Made by a program: the position numbers and the translations under genes. 64,000 bases of DNA, from positions 15,200,782 through 15,264,781 of the forward strand of contig CM019701.1 in NCBI GenBank assembly GCA_009760885.1, read 5' to 3'. A model generated the notes under the pieces. That model saw only the letters and a list, made by a program, of their open reading frames with translations. It ran no database searches and was not told the origin of the DNA. The DNA comes from Achatina immaculata. Its lineage: Eukaryota > Mollusca > Gastropoda > Stylommatophora > Achatinidae. Shown here piece by piece: positions 44,723 to 56,810 of this stretch (position 1 is the first letter of the stretch; every line of letters begins with the position of its first letter).

Positions 44723-44905
44723 AGTAATCAGAAGTCCCCCCTGGTGGTGGAGTCTGGTAAGGAGAAGCTGCACACCCTCCCCCCTTTCCTGCTTTTTAAC
44801 CTCACTCCGGGACTGAAAAAAATAGCCCGCTCTCAATCCGACACGATGGTGTGCCTCAACATCTTCATCGCATCGGCTGCAAAGAGCACCAGATCGCAGC
44901 TCCAA
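44722..44905 (-). repeat. Repeat family R, copy 5
   Basis: Minus-strand copy: 'gagctgcgatctggtgctct', 'gatgcgatgaagatgttgag', 'cagtcccggagtgaggttaa', 'cttaccagactccaccacca', then the 18-bp array in place of the usual 'ggttagc' segment. Confidence 0.7.
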
Positions 44906-44989
44906 GAAGACCGAAGAAGAATCACCAGCAGTTCTTAATGGTCCAGCTTTGGTGAATTTATGACTCCCCCTTAACGTTCAGAAACTCAA

Positions 44990-45270
44990 GTCCCTCGGGC
45001 GAACTTTGTAGTTAACGCGTATGTCTCAAAGAAGTTAAAGGAAACAACATGTTTTGACCACATCAGAAAACAACATAACATACTGAAGGCCACACCAGAA
45101 GGAAAAGGTGGAAGGAAAAAAGAGTGTGAGGAAGACAGAGATGTAGATGGGAAGATAACATACGAGAATGGGGCATGATACAGCATGGCTGGGTGCACCA
45201 CCGAGGCGGGGGGGGGGAGCGAGGGCAGCGGAGATTCATTGCCGCCAAACTTCGGTCCGAAGACGGCGCA
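44990..45270 (+). mobile_element. LINE-E 3' fragment, second copy
   Basis: Shares 'aagatggaaggaaaaaagag'-type coding sequence, 'gggaagataacatacgagaa' and 'ggagattcattgccgccaaa' with 10430-10690. A G8 run is at about 45207. No clear (ATG)n tail. Confidence 0.6.
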
Positions 45271-45654
45271 AGATGACTGCCAAAAGTCTGCACTGACATG
45301 GCATGTTTTCAAACATAAAAACATACATAACAGCTGTGATCAACAACTTGGTGTGAAGGTGAAGGTGAAAGTGAAGGTGAAGGTGATCTGCAATGAGTTT
45401 TACAATGTCATGATGGAAGCTTTGGTGAAAACAAGTTCTAACGTATATTGTGTCTGTATATTGAGCCTGCATTTTGTGTCTCTATACTGACTCTGAATAT
45501 AGTTAACAATGGGATTCTTCTTCATCGAACACTTTCAGACGTCAGCTTGGATATCTCTGAAGAACACGGCCATCTGTCTTAGGCTGTTAAGATCAGCGTG
45601 CAGCTTGTTATGGATTGGTATAGGTGAAGGCCAAAAGCACCATCTTGGTTCTTC

Positions 45655-45735
45655 AATGTCAGACGGACCTGCGTGCCCAAATCTTAACGCTTTGGAAATA
45701 AAGATCAATCAATCAATCAGTCAGTCAGTCAAACG
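45655..45735 (+). mobile_element. LINE-B 3' terminus
   Basis: Plus-strand signature 'ggacctgcgtgcccaaatct', AATAAAGATC and a tail of ATCA then GTCA repeats. The sequence upstream could not be matched to LINE-B, so only about 80 bases are claimed. Confidence 0.75.
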
Positions 45736-45907
45736 AAGGGCAGTCCTGTAACGGGTGCTCAGCTGTCATTTTGTGGGTACCACGGGTGAACAAACAGAAT
45801 TGTTGGTAAGGAATAGGACTGCTTGTCGCCAGGAGTTGTAGTCGAATTGATTGACACTCCTAAAGTGACGCGGCTGGGTGACTGTTGCAGTCTAACATGG
45901 AAGAGGT

Positions 45908-46180
<273 letters not shown>

Positions 46181-46435
46181 CCAGAAACTGTACAAATCTA
46201 AGTGTGCTGGATACAGGTGAACATAAGGGAGGGCAGGGACACCTAAAGGTTCCCAGCTGGTTATGTATTGAAAACCAATACAAGTTTATATAGATTCGTG
46301 CCGTTACTGCCAGTGATAGGATTATAACCAAGAGAGTAGTAGGAGTGAACTGCTAGCAACTGTTAGTCCGAGTGAAGGGTTATCTGCCAGTGGCGTTGTT
46401 CTTCCAAGCACTGCTAGTTCGTGTTCTATTCTCTC

Positions 46436-46765
46436 TGTCAGTCAGTCAGTCAGTCATTTGCATGTCCCTTGTGGAACTTTGCCTCCCTAACACCTCTCCT
46501 GTAGGCCTCTCGGTTGTGAGCAAGATCCCCTGCTGCTGATGCATTCATTTGCATATTATCAACGATGTCTTGCAGCCGTTTTCGCCTTGGTCTTCCTCTC
46601 TTTCTTTTTCCAATTATGTACCCTTCCAAGACGGTCTTCTCTAGATTATCATGATGTTTAATATGTCCAAAATATTAAAGCTTTCTCTGTTTGATCTCCC
46701 TTACTAGCCAACCTTCTTCAATATTAAGTTCTTGTAGTATGGATATATTTGTTCGTTCTTGTCTT
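46436..46765 (-). mobile_element. LINE-A 3' fragment, TGAC-tail type
   Basis: Minus-strand traces 'LNIEEGWLVREIKQRK', 'KRKRRPRRKRLQDIVDN'-like and a (TGAC)n tail at 46436-46455. 5'-truncated near 46765. Confidence 0.85.
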
Positions 46766-46839
46766 TAGCGTCATTTATATTTGAGATGCCGCGATGCGTT
46801 TCGCCAGTAAGTCTTACAGGAGAAAAAAAAACATATATG

Positions 46840-47021
46840 TATAACATTATTTTCCCAACAGGAGAAATAGAGGGAAGAAGAGCCAGAGGAAGACCAAGAG
46901 AAATGATACTGGACAGTCTGACGGGATGGTGTGAGAGGAGATCACCGACTGAGCTGATGGCCTGAATGAAGGATCGCGTACTCTGGAGAAGCATAGTAGC
47001 CAACGCCAGTCGGCACGGCAC

Positions 47022-47045
<24 letters not shown>
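46840..47045 (+). mobile_element. LINE-G 3' fragment with (ATG)n tail
   Basis: 'GRRARGRPREMILDSLTGWC', a TGA in place of one codon ('ELMA*MKDRVLWRSIVA'), then 'NASRHGT' and about ten ATG units. Same family as 20031-20572, opposite strand. Confidence 0.85.
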
Positions 47046-47052
<7 letters not shown>

Positions 47053-48490
47053 CAGTATTTGATAGACATTCCCAGTTGTTTGTTCAAGCTCTGGGAAAAT
47101 TTATATTTAGAAGTGTCATAGTAAGATTAGGTCGCGTTGTGACGAGAAGGTTGCACGGGCTAGCTGAGTTTGGAAGTTTATTTGTGGACACACCTGACAA
47201 ACTTTGGGCACCAGAGAGCATTGTTAAAGATTTTCGACTTTGTGAAAACTAAATGTCAAGCGATAAACATGTAGCTTCAAGTGATTTTGAGCTTCACGTG
47301 ATTTTGAGCTTCACGTGATTTTGAGCTTCACGTAACGGAAAGTTGGGGAAGCATGAGGACTTTGCAAGGAGTATATAAAAAAGTTTTTAGCAAGAACATG
47401 ATGATGACTTATTATTATTATTTTTGTATAGGAAGTTCTCAAGATGTAGGCAGTTGAGTTTAGTTTTTTGTGCAGTTGGAGTGATACTCAGAGTTGAAAT
47501 GTAGCAGTTCAGTTGTTGTTATTTTTGTCCTTGTTTGGATAAGCAGTTGCTTACATCTACATTCAGGATGTAGAGTTTTATTGTGTTTTGTTGGAATTCA
47601 TTAGTTTGTGTGGTTTTTCTGGAGAACTTGTGAGTAAGTATAATTTTTGGTTTAGTTTGATGGGGCTGTTGTTTCTATCCAATGATGTAATCAAGCCGGG
47701 AATCATATATTTGTCTACTTTTCAAGCCATTTGGCGTCATCTCATCACTCATCAGTTGAACTCTCATTTCACTTGAGCTCATCATTAAATGTTGTCAACG
47801 TTTAAATTTAGTTGGAGTTCTTGAGGTGTTGGAACTTCTTCTGCCAGCCTTGATGAACGAGTAGAAGTCCAGATCTAGATCATTGTGACACTAGTGTTGT
47901 TGTTGTTGTACAAGTTGCGAACCTGGAAATTCTTGTTGCGTTGCTATGGGAACACAATAGTGACACATTCTGACGATTGATTACCAAGCAGCTGAAAAAA
48001 TAAAATCAATCAGGCAGACAGCAACATGAATAATGTCATAACAAGCACGGTGGAGATCCAGTAACTTCTTTAACAGTTCTGTCTATCACCGAAGCTATAT
48101 CGCTAAATCGTTTACTGACTGTATAGTAGTGATGTACAGTGTGACAGAACAGGGAGTTACATCACTCGGGATAGCTTCTTGTTATTTCGTTTCGGCAACA
48201 ACAACAACAACAACAACAACAACGGACTGCTGGGGTCTTCTGCACCCTAGACCATTCGAGTTCTATGTGTAATATTTCACTAAAATTCAGTTCAAATTAT
48301 CAGTTTTGAAAGAATCTCTTTTAAAACTTTCTGGTTTATTATTAAAAAATAACTCAAATAATAATTTACAGTTAAAGTAATTCATGTATTTGATCTATGA
48401 ACACATATAAATAAGCGTTTGCTTCCCTTGATATGAGATAAATACTGCATAACATCAGGAGAAACCCCACACTGAGGCGGAACCATAGCA
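47046..48490. other. Unclassified sequence
   Basis: About 1.4 kb without a supported gene. It contains a 17-base repeat of four units (gtgattttgagcttcac, 47272-47335), a GTT run at 47897 and a CAA run at 48197-48222. Confidence 0.5.
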
Positions 48491-48492
48491 GT

Positions 48493-51400
48493 TCATTCAT
48501 TCATTCATTTGCATGTCCCTTGCGGAACTTTGCCTCCCTAACAACTCTCTTGTAGGCCTCTCGGTTGTGAGCAAGATGGCCCTGTTGCTGATGCATTCAT
48601 TTGCAGGTTATCAACGATGTATTTCAGCCATCTTCGCCTTGGTCTTCCTCTCTTTCTTTTTCCCATTATGTACCCTTCCTAGACGGTCTTCTCCAGATTA
48701 TCATGATGTGTCCAAAATATTTAAGTTTATTTTGTTTAATCCTCTTTACTAGCCAGCTTTCTTCAATATTAAGTCTTGCAGTATGGATATATTTATTCTT
48801 TTTTGTGTCCATGATATTTAAAGAACTCTTCTGTAGCATTTACATTCAAAGCCATTTATGTGTTTTTCAGCTATTTTGTTAAGTGACCAGGTCTCACAGG
48901 CATATGTTGAGGTGGGAAAGATGCATGCCCTTAAAAATCTTATTTTTGTGGTTCTGTCTATTCCTCTCCACAGATTCTTTAGTTGTTTTACTTTCTGAAG
49001 AGCGATAGATGTCCTCTTTTTAATTTCCCTCATTGTATCTCAATTATTAGTTAGCAGTGATCCAAGATATTCAGAACTCTCTACTTCTTCCAGTTTTTCC
49101 TCATTGATACATATATCAGCTGCCTTGTTTGTTTTGTCAGTTGTCATCAATTTAGTTTTATTCGCATTAAGATATAGGTTTTGCTCTTCGCTGTTCTTAT
49201 AGACTGACATAGTTAGTTTTTCCATTCCTTTTTGTGTTGTGGACAGTAACATTGTGTCATCAGCATATCTAATCTCTGGTATTTCATAACCTACAACTGT
49301 TATGGCATCGTAATATTCTTTGTCTACATCTTCTCTAACATTCCTCATTATATTTTCAGTATACAATTTAAATAAATAAGGCGACAATATACACCCCTGA
49401 CGGACCCCTTGTTTTATGTCAAACCAAGTTGTTGTTTCACCATTTATTCTTACTGCTGCTTGTTGGTCTAGATACAGCAGTGATGTTAATTGTATCAAAT
49501 GTGTTGGAAATCCAATTTTTTCCATTATTTCCCAAAGTTTCTGGTGTTGTACACAATCAAATTCTTTTGAGTAGTCTATAAAGGATGAATATAGATTCAC
49601 ATTAAACTCTCTCCATTTCTCTATTATTAATCTTATATTGAATATATGATCTCTTGATCCTCTCCCTTGCCTGAAACCAGCTTGGACCATAGTGACTTCT
49701 TGTTCTATTTTCTTACGAAGTCTACCCATTATGATTTTTAACATAATTTTGCTGGCATGACTAATCAGGGCAACAGTTCTGTAGTCTGTGCATAATTTCA
49801 GGTTACCCTTTTTTTGGCAGTGGTATGAATACATTTCTTTTCCATTATTTTGGCCAAATACTTGAATGCCATATCTTTTTACATAGCGCATGACAGACTG
49901 CTGCACATTCCTTTCCTCCTGCTTTAATAAATTCAGCTGTTATCTCATCACATCCTGGTGATTTACCATTTTTCAAATTCTTTATAGCCCATAAAACTTC
50001 TTCTGTTGTCAGTTCGGGTTCTTTCTCTTCCAATAATAATTGATACTGTTGATTTCGCTTTTACAGTCGGTTGTTTCATACATTCCTCTACAATATTCCT
50101 TCCATCTTTCTAGAATTTCCTCTGTCTCTGTCAAGGTATTCCCCATCTCATCACGAATTACATTTAGCTTATGTGTGACATTTCTCGTCAATGTCTTCAT
50201 TTTTTAAAACATTTCAATATTTCTTCCACACTTTTGATGTCCTTCTATTCTTTCACAACAATCTTGTATGTATTGTTTTTTGTCTTTTCTTATGTTTCTT
50301 CATACTTCTTTTGTTAAAGATTTATATTCCTCTTTGTTGTTGTTTGTCACTTTCCATTGCGTCTTCATTTCTCTACCTTGTTGTATCAGTTCTAGTGTGC
50401 CTGCTGTAATCCATCCATTCTTTTGTGTTTTCTTTAGTGGAACCATGTCTTTAGCTGTTGTTATTAAGATATCTCTGGCCTGCGTAGCCAATTCATCTGC
50501 TGTCATCTCCTGTACAGCCATCAGTATTTCGAAACGGTTCTTCACTTCTATATCGTATTGTTCTGGTATTTTTGTAAGATCAAAGCGGAGTGGTCTTGAT
50601 CCCGTAACTGTCTTTTTTATCTTTATCTTCATGTCTGCTATTAATAGCTCATTGTCTATGTCATAGTCAGCACCTGGTAAAGTTTTTGCTAATGTTATAC
50701 TTGATCTCTACCTTCTTTGCACAAAAATGTAATGTATTTGATTCTTGGTTTTCCCATCAGGTGATGTCCATGTGTAAAGTCTTCTTGGATGTTGTTTAAA
50801 AAGTGTGTTAGCGATCATTAGCTCATTTTCCACGCAAAACGCCATTAGATTGTCACCTGCCCCATTTCTATGTCCTATGCTAAGTTTTCCTACAACATGT
50901 CCTTCATCTTCTGCTCTTTCTGTACCATTCTTTGCATTAAAATCACGCATTATTAATACAATATCATTTTTCCATACCTGGTCTATCGTCGTTTGCAGTG
51001 TGTTATAAGTCTTCTACTTCCTCTTCTTCTGCTGCTGTAGGTGCATATATCTGGATAACTGTTACATTTCTAGGAGTGCCCTTAAGTCTGATTGTGAGGA
51101 TTCTATCACTTACTGGATTTTAACCTAGTAATGCTTTTGATATTGATTTGTCCAAGTAAAAAGCCACTCCATTCTTTCCTCCTACTTCTCCACCAGAGTA
51201 TATAAAGATATTATCATTCTCGCTCTTGAAGTGTCCTGATCCTTTCCATCGATGTTCGCAGATTCCCAAAATGTGTATCCCCATTCTTTTCATCTCGTCA
51301 CTTATTATTTGATACATCTCCTCATACATACTTCACACATTCCATGTTCCTACTCTTATTTTTCTTTTTAGTTTGATGCAGGGGTTTTCCTTAGTAACAC

Positions 51401-51700
51401 CATCAGGATTTTGTCCGTCATCACAATTACTAGTACTCACCTCTGTCTCACACTCTTCCCCAGTGTTAAAATTAGATCTATCTGGCCTGGGGGACTCACC
51501 ACCAGATCTTTTTTCCTATCTGACTTTCCATGATTGCTGTTTGGGTTTCTTGGTATATTTCCAGAAGGTAGTTTACCATTGCTTTCCTTCCGGGCAGTGA
51601 CTGCACTAGTCAGTGATCCTAGCCGTTGTCCACCATAGCAGTAGTACCCTCGATAATTAACTCCCCTTGTCTATTTTGTGCTTTTGCTGGCTACGAAAGT
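48493..51700 (-). mobile_element. LINE-A, near full-length copy (APE endonuclease + RT), decayed
   Basis: Read on the minus strand in order: a 5' region (about 51700-51360); an APE endonuclease start 'RVGTWNV' (about 51336-51350) broken by a stop; 'ILGICEHRW' (about 51270); 'MRDFNAKNG' (50940); 'QIHYIFVQRR' (50708-50740), where the usual catalytic Asp of QIDYI is His; a linker; 'NLKNGKSPGCDEITAEFIK' (about 49900-49990); RT motifs 'SFIDYSKEFD', 'GVRQGCILSP' and 'YADDT' (49253-49267); 'KLEEVESSEYLGS'; the C-terminal Cys-rich region 'ACIFPTSTYACETWSLNK'; and a TGAA tail at 48493-48507. At least six frameshifts or stops split it. It defines the family as an RTE-like APE LINE of about 3.2 kb. Confidence 0.92.
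49040..49906 (-). pseudogene. LINE-A reverse-transcriptase domain, longest open piece
   Basis: A 288-codon open piece of the LINE-A ORF with the RT core intact by motif: the first catalytic Asp in 'FIDYSKEFD', 'RQGCILSP', and the double Asp in 'YADDT'. It is isolated from the rest of the ORF by frameshifts near 49860-50030 on one side and a stop near 49040 on the other, so it is a fragment. Reaction in a living copy: target-primed reverse transcription of the LINE RNA. Confidence 0.88.
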
Positions 51701-51737
51701 GTTTAATCTCGTCAGTTTTAACACTGAGATAGCGGAA

Positions 51738-51767
51738 TGTTGTTGTTGTTGTTGTTGTTGTTGTTGC
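51738..51767. repeat. (TTG)n microsatellite between two LINE-A copies
   Basis: About ten TTG units lie between the 5' side of the near full-length copy and the truncated 5' end of the next copy. Confidence 0.95.
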
Positions 51768-51769
51768 TT

Positions 51770-51993
51770 AAATGATTAAACATCATGGGAAATTAAAGAA
51801 GACAGTCTTGGAAGGGTACATAATGGAAAAAGAAAGAGAGGAAGACCAAGGCGAAGATGGCTGCAAGACACCGTTGATGACCTGCGAATGGATGCATCAG
51901 CAGCAGGACATCTTGCTTACAACCGAGAGGCCTACAGGAGAGCTGTTAGGGAGGCAAAGTTCCACAAGGGACATGCAAATGACTGACTGACCT
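51770..51993 (+). mobile_element. LINE-A 3' fragment, TGAC-tail type
   Basis: Coding traces from 'IKHHGKLKKTVLEGYIM' to 'RQSS.DMQMTD' in a shifted frame, then an atgactgactgacc tail. 5'-truncated at the TTG run. Confidence 0.85.
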
Positions 51994-52104
51994 GTTTGTT
52001 TTTTTTTCTTCTGTATAATCTACTGCACACTGACCTCCGAGCAAGGTTTTGATGCACAGATGCGGTATAAATACATAAATTATACAACGCATGAGCTGGG
52101 TTTT

Positions 52105-52790
52105 TCCCTCTGTCTGCATGGTTTTCCTCTGTCTACATGGTTTGCCTCTGTCTGTATGGTTTTCCTCTGTCTGCATGGTTTTCCTCTGTCTACATGTTTT
52201 GCGTCTGTCTGCATTGTTTTCCTCTGTCTGCATGGATTGCCTCTGTCTGCATGGTTTTCCTCTGTCTGAGTGATCTGCCTCTGTCTGCATGTTTTGTCTC
52301 TGTCTGCATGGTCTGCCTCTGTCTACATGGATTGCCTCTGTCTGCATGGTTTTCCTCTGTCTGCATGGATTGCCTCTGTCTGCATGGTTTTCCTCTGATC
52401 TGGCTCTGTCTGCATGGTTTTCCTCTGTCTGAGTGATCTGGCTCTGTCTGCATGGATTGCCTCTGTCTGCATGTTTTGCCTCTGTCTGCATGGTTTTCTT
52501 CTGTCTGCATGGTTTTCCTATGTCTGCATGTTTTGCCTCTGTCTGCATGTTTTGCCTCTGTCTGCATGGTTTTCTTCTGTCTGCATGGTTTTCCTATGTC
52601 TGCATGTTTTGCCTCTGTCTGCATGTTTTGCTTCTGTCTGCATGGTTTTCTTCTGTCTGCATGGTTTTCCTATGTCTGCATGTTTTGCCTCTGTCTGCAT
52701 GTTTTGCCTCTGTCTGCATGGTTTTCCTCTGTCTGCGTTTTTTTCCTCTGTCTGCATGGTTTTCCTCTGTCTGCATAATTTTCCTCTGTG
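52105..52790. repeat. 19-bp minisatellite, about 36 units
   Basis: The unit is ctgtctgcatggttttcct. Variants change 'tggttttcct' to 'tggattgcct', 'tgttttgcct' or 'tggttttctt'. Higher-order blocks of four to five units repeat at 52480-52690. The overlapping open frames on both strands come from the stop-poor unit and are not genes. Confidence 0.95.
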
Positions 52791-53520
52791 TGGTGTCCTT
52801 CAAAGTATAGAGAAACTGACCTTTCACCAAATTTCCGCACCAAGATGGCCGTTTCAGACCTGGATTTTTTAACGTTGTCGTTAAAATGTAAATGGTATAA
52901 AAATATGAAATAATTCTAATTTGAAACTATGCATATGTTTTAAAGACATATGATTTTTAATAACTACCCAGTTTTTGACACGTTCAATAATTCGCGCTGT
53001 TTGGAAGTACATACGTAAAAATATATGAGACGAAATGCTATAGTCACGATCGTTGTGAAGAAGGGAATGTTGCACGAGTGGTGGGTGAGATATAATTTCC
53101 CGGCGTCTTACGCAGTTTAGGGGTGAGTTTTCTGTCAGCGTTTCTCAACCTCTTGTTCACAGACCACAAGTGGTCCTCGGAGAAATATCAGATGGTCCAC
53201 TGTTGCTTTCTTGATGTGGTATTACGTGCCATCTGCTGGATAAATAGTTACAGAGGTTGCCTTGCCATATGAAATGTAAGATGGATGGTAGTCCGTAACT
53301 TAGATGTGGTTGAAAATATGTTGTTGAAAAAGAGTCCTTTGATGTAAAAAGCCTGAGAACCAGTGTTCTAGGTCATTCAGTGCACATGAAGGTGACCTTC
53401 GAAAATATGAGATTGCTTCTCAGAGCAGTTAAACATGAAGATCAGGAGTGGCAGGTTTATGTAGATCTGAAGGTTATTTGCTGTTTTCTCGGAATGTCGT
53501 TAGGGTATACATACATACAT
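52791..53520. other. Unclassified sequence
   Basis: No gene or recognised element. Confidence 0.45.
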
Positions 53521-53523
53521 ACG

Positions 53524-53569
<46 letters not shown>

Positions 53570-53678
53570 GCTACTGCTACTGCTACTACTACTACTACTA
53601 CTACTGCTGCTGCTGCTACTGCTGTTGCTACTACTACTACTGCTACTGCTGTTGCTACTACTGCTGCTGCTACTACTA

Positions 53679-53713
<35 letters not shown>

Positions 53714-54041
53714 AGTACTACTATTACTATTACTACTATAACTACTACCACTGCTACTACTATTGCTACTATTATAAATGTTACTATTATTACTACTACT
53801 ACTGCTGGTTCTACTACTACTACTACTACTACTACTGCTACTACTGTTACTACTACTACTACTACTGCTACTACTACTGCTACTACTACTACTGCTGCTG
53901 TTGCTACTACTACTGCTACTATTACTACTACTACTACTACTACTGCTGCTGCTGCTAGTACGACTATTACTATTACTACTATAACTAATACTACTGCTAC
54001 TATTATAAATACTACTATTATTACTACTACTACTGCTGGTT

Positions 54042-54096
<55 letters not shown>
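53521..54096. repeat. (ACT)n trinucleotide array with GCT variants
   Basis: About 190 triplets, mainly TAC with many TGC units and a duplicated segment (about 53700-53810 and 53945-54045) that carries 'tataaat' interruptions. The long poly-Leu, poly-Ser and poly-Tyr frames are artefacts. Confidence 0.97.
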
Positions 54097-54098
<2 letters not shown>

Positions 54099-54165
54099 TG
54101 TTTTCTATGCGAGGTCTTCATATTACAAACGAAAAACCTGGCCTGAAAGGAAAATACTATGTCCT

Positions 54166-55662
54166 GAAAACTCCTCTGGTTGACCCTAGCGAGAAAACTC
54201 CTCTGGTTGACCCTAGCGAGAAAACTCCTCTGGTTGACCCTAGCGAGAAAACTCCTCTGGTTGACCCTAGCGAGAAAACTCCTCTGGTTGACCCTAGCTA
54301 GAAAGCTCCTCTGGTTGACCCTAGCGAGAAAACTCCTCTGGTTGACCCTAGCGAGAAAACTCCTCTGGTTGACCCTAGCGAGAAAACTCTCTGGTTGACC
54401 CTAGCGAGAAAACTCCTCTGGTTGACCCTAGCTAGAAAGCTCCTCTGGTTGACCCTAGCGAGAAAACTCCTCTGGTTGACCCTAGCGAGAAAACTCCTCT
54501 GGTTGACCCTAGCGAGAAAACTCCTCTGGTTGACCGTAGCGAGAAAACTCCTCTGGTTGACCCTAGCTAGAAAACTTCTCTGGTTGACCCTAGCTAGAAA
54601 ACTCCTCTGGTTGGCCCTAGCTAGAAAACTCCTCTGGTTGACTCTAGCGAGAAAACTCCTCTGGTTGACCCTAGCGAGAAAGCTCCTCTGATTGACCCTA
54701 GCGAGAAAACTCCTCTGGTTGACCCTAGCTAGAAAATTCCTCTGGTTGACCCTAGCGAGAAAACTCCTCTGGTTGACCCTAGCGAGAAAACTCCTCTAGT
54801 TGACCCTAGCGAGAAAACTCCTCTGGTTGACCCTAGCGAGAAAACTCCTCTGGTTGACCCTAGCGAGAAAACTCCTCTGGTTAACCCTAGCTAGAAAACT
54901 CCTCTGGTTGACCCTAGCGAGAAAACTCCTCTGGTTGACCCTAGCGAGAAAACTCTAGTTGACCCTAGCTAGAAAACTCCTCTGGTTGACCCTAGCTAGA
55001 AAACTCCTCTGGTTGACCCTAGCGAGAAAGCTCCTCTGATTGACCCTAGCGAGAAAACTCCTCTAGTTGACCCTAGCTAGAAAACTCCTCTGGTTGACCC
55101 TAGCGAGAAAACTCCTCTGGTTGACTCTAGCGAGAAAACTCCTCTGGTTGACCCTAGCGAGAAAACTCCTCTGGTTGACCCTAGCTAGAAAACTCCTCTG
55201 GTTAACCATAGCTAGAAAACTCCTCTGGTTGACCCTAGCGAGAAAACTCCTCTGGTTGACCCTAGCTAGAAAACTCCTCTGGTTGACCCTAGCGAGAAAA
55301 CTCCTCTGATTGACCCTAGCGAGAAAACTCCTCTAGTTGACCCTAGCTAGAAAACTCCTCTGGTTGACCCTAGCTAGAAAACTCCTCTGGTTGACCCTAG
55401 CGAGAAAACTCCTCTGATTGACCCTAGCGAGAAAACTCCTCTGGTTGACCCTAGCTAGAAAATTCCTCTGGTTGACCCTAGCGAGAAAACTCCTCTGGTT
55501 GACCCTAGCGAGAAAACTTCTCTAGTTGACCCTAGCGAGAAAACTCCTCTGGTTGACCCTAGCGAGAAAACTCCTCTGATTGACCCTAGCTAGAAAACTC
55601 CTCTGGTTGACCGTAGCGAGAAAACTCCTCTGGTTGACCCTAGCGAGAAAGCTTCTTCTAGG
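54166..55662. repeat. 27-bp minisatellite, about 55 units, expanded from coding sequence
   Basis: The unit contains 'ctcctctggttgaccctagc' plus gagaaaa and encodes TPLVDPSEK (nine codons). Two main variants differ at one base: gcgagaaaa (Glu) and gctagaaaa (amber stop in that frame). Confidence 0.95.
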
Positions 55663-55850
55663 CTAGAGAAGAATTTTGTTAAAGGGATGAAGCAGGACTG
55701 AGAGGCGTCCAAGCTGCGAGAGAAGCACATGTCAGCAAGTGACTGAAGCTAAGATCAAGCAGGGGATCTTTGCTGGCCCCAAACTGGTGAACTGCTCAAG
55801 GACCTACACTTTGATTCACTTCTTCCAAGTGAATGAGAAAGCAACTTGGG

Positions 55851-56810
55851 AAGCCTTCAGATCTGATGTTCACAACTTTCTAGGAAGTCTTCAGATCTGT
55901 TGTTCGCAACTTCCCGAGAAGCCTTCAGATCTGTTGTTCGCAACTTCCTAGGAAGTCTTCAGATCTGATGTTCACAACTTTCTAGGAAGTCTTCAGATCT
56001 GTTGTTCGCAACTTCCTAGGAAGTCTTCAGATCTGTTGTTCGCAACTTCCTAGGAAGTCTTCAGATCTGTTGTTCGCAACTTCCTGGGAAACCTTCAGAT
56101 CTGTTGTTCGCAACTTCCTGGGAAACCTTCAGATCTGTTGTTCGCAACTTCCTAGGAAGTCTTCAGATCTGTTGTTCGCAACTTCCCGAGAAGCCTTCAG
56201 ATCTGTTGTTCGCAACTTCCTAGGAAGTCTTCAGATCTGTTGTTCGCAACTTCCTAGGAAGTCTTCAGATCTGATGTTCACAACTTCCTGGGAAACCTTC
56301 AGATCTGTTGTTCGCAACTTCCTGGGAAACCTTCAGATCTGTTGTTCGCAACTTCCTAGGAAGTCTTCAGATCTGTTGTTCGCAACTTCCCGAGAAGCCT
56401 TCAGATCTGTTGTTCGCAACTTCCTGAAAAGCCTTCAGATCTGTTGTTCACAAACTTCCTAGGAAGTCTTCAGATCTGTTGTTCACACCGTCCTGAGAAG
56501 TTTTCAGATCTGTTGTTCGCAACTTCCTGAGAAGTTTTCAGATCTGTTGTTCACACCGTCCTGAGAAGTTTTCAGATCTGTTGTTCGCAACTTCCTGAGA
56601 AGCCTTCAGGTCTGTTGTTCGCAACTTCCCGAGAAGCCTTCAGATCTGTTGTTCACACCGTCCTGAGAAGTTTTCAGATCTGTTGTTCGCAACTTCCCGA
56701 GAAGCCTTCAGGTCTGTTGTTCGCAACTTCCCGAGAAGCCTTCAGATCTGTTGTTCACAAACTTCCTAGTAAGTCTTCAGATCTGTTGCTCACAACTTCC
56801 AGGGAAACTG
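55851..56810. repeat. 34-bp minisatellite, about 28 units, expanded from coding sequence
   Basis: The unit contains 'cttcagatctgttgttcgca' plus 'acttcctaggaagt'. The first unit matches the codons for EAFRSDVHNFLG. Because 34 is not divisible by three, successive units are read in rotating frames, which kept a 130-codon frame open at 56070-56462. Variants are 'cctaggaagt', 'cctgggaaac', 'cccgagaagc' and a later group with 'acaccgtcctgagaagtttt'. Confidence 0.95.

Noticed and set aside
44153..44905. 250-codon Leu-Ala-Arg repeat protein
   Set aside because: Translation of the 18-bp array inside repeat family R, joined to R and LINE sequence; not a gene.
53474..54121. Long Ser/Asn or poly-Leu frames on both strands
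   Set aside because: Translation of an ACT/GCT trinucleotide array; no flanking domain.
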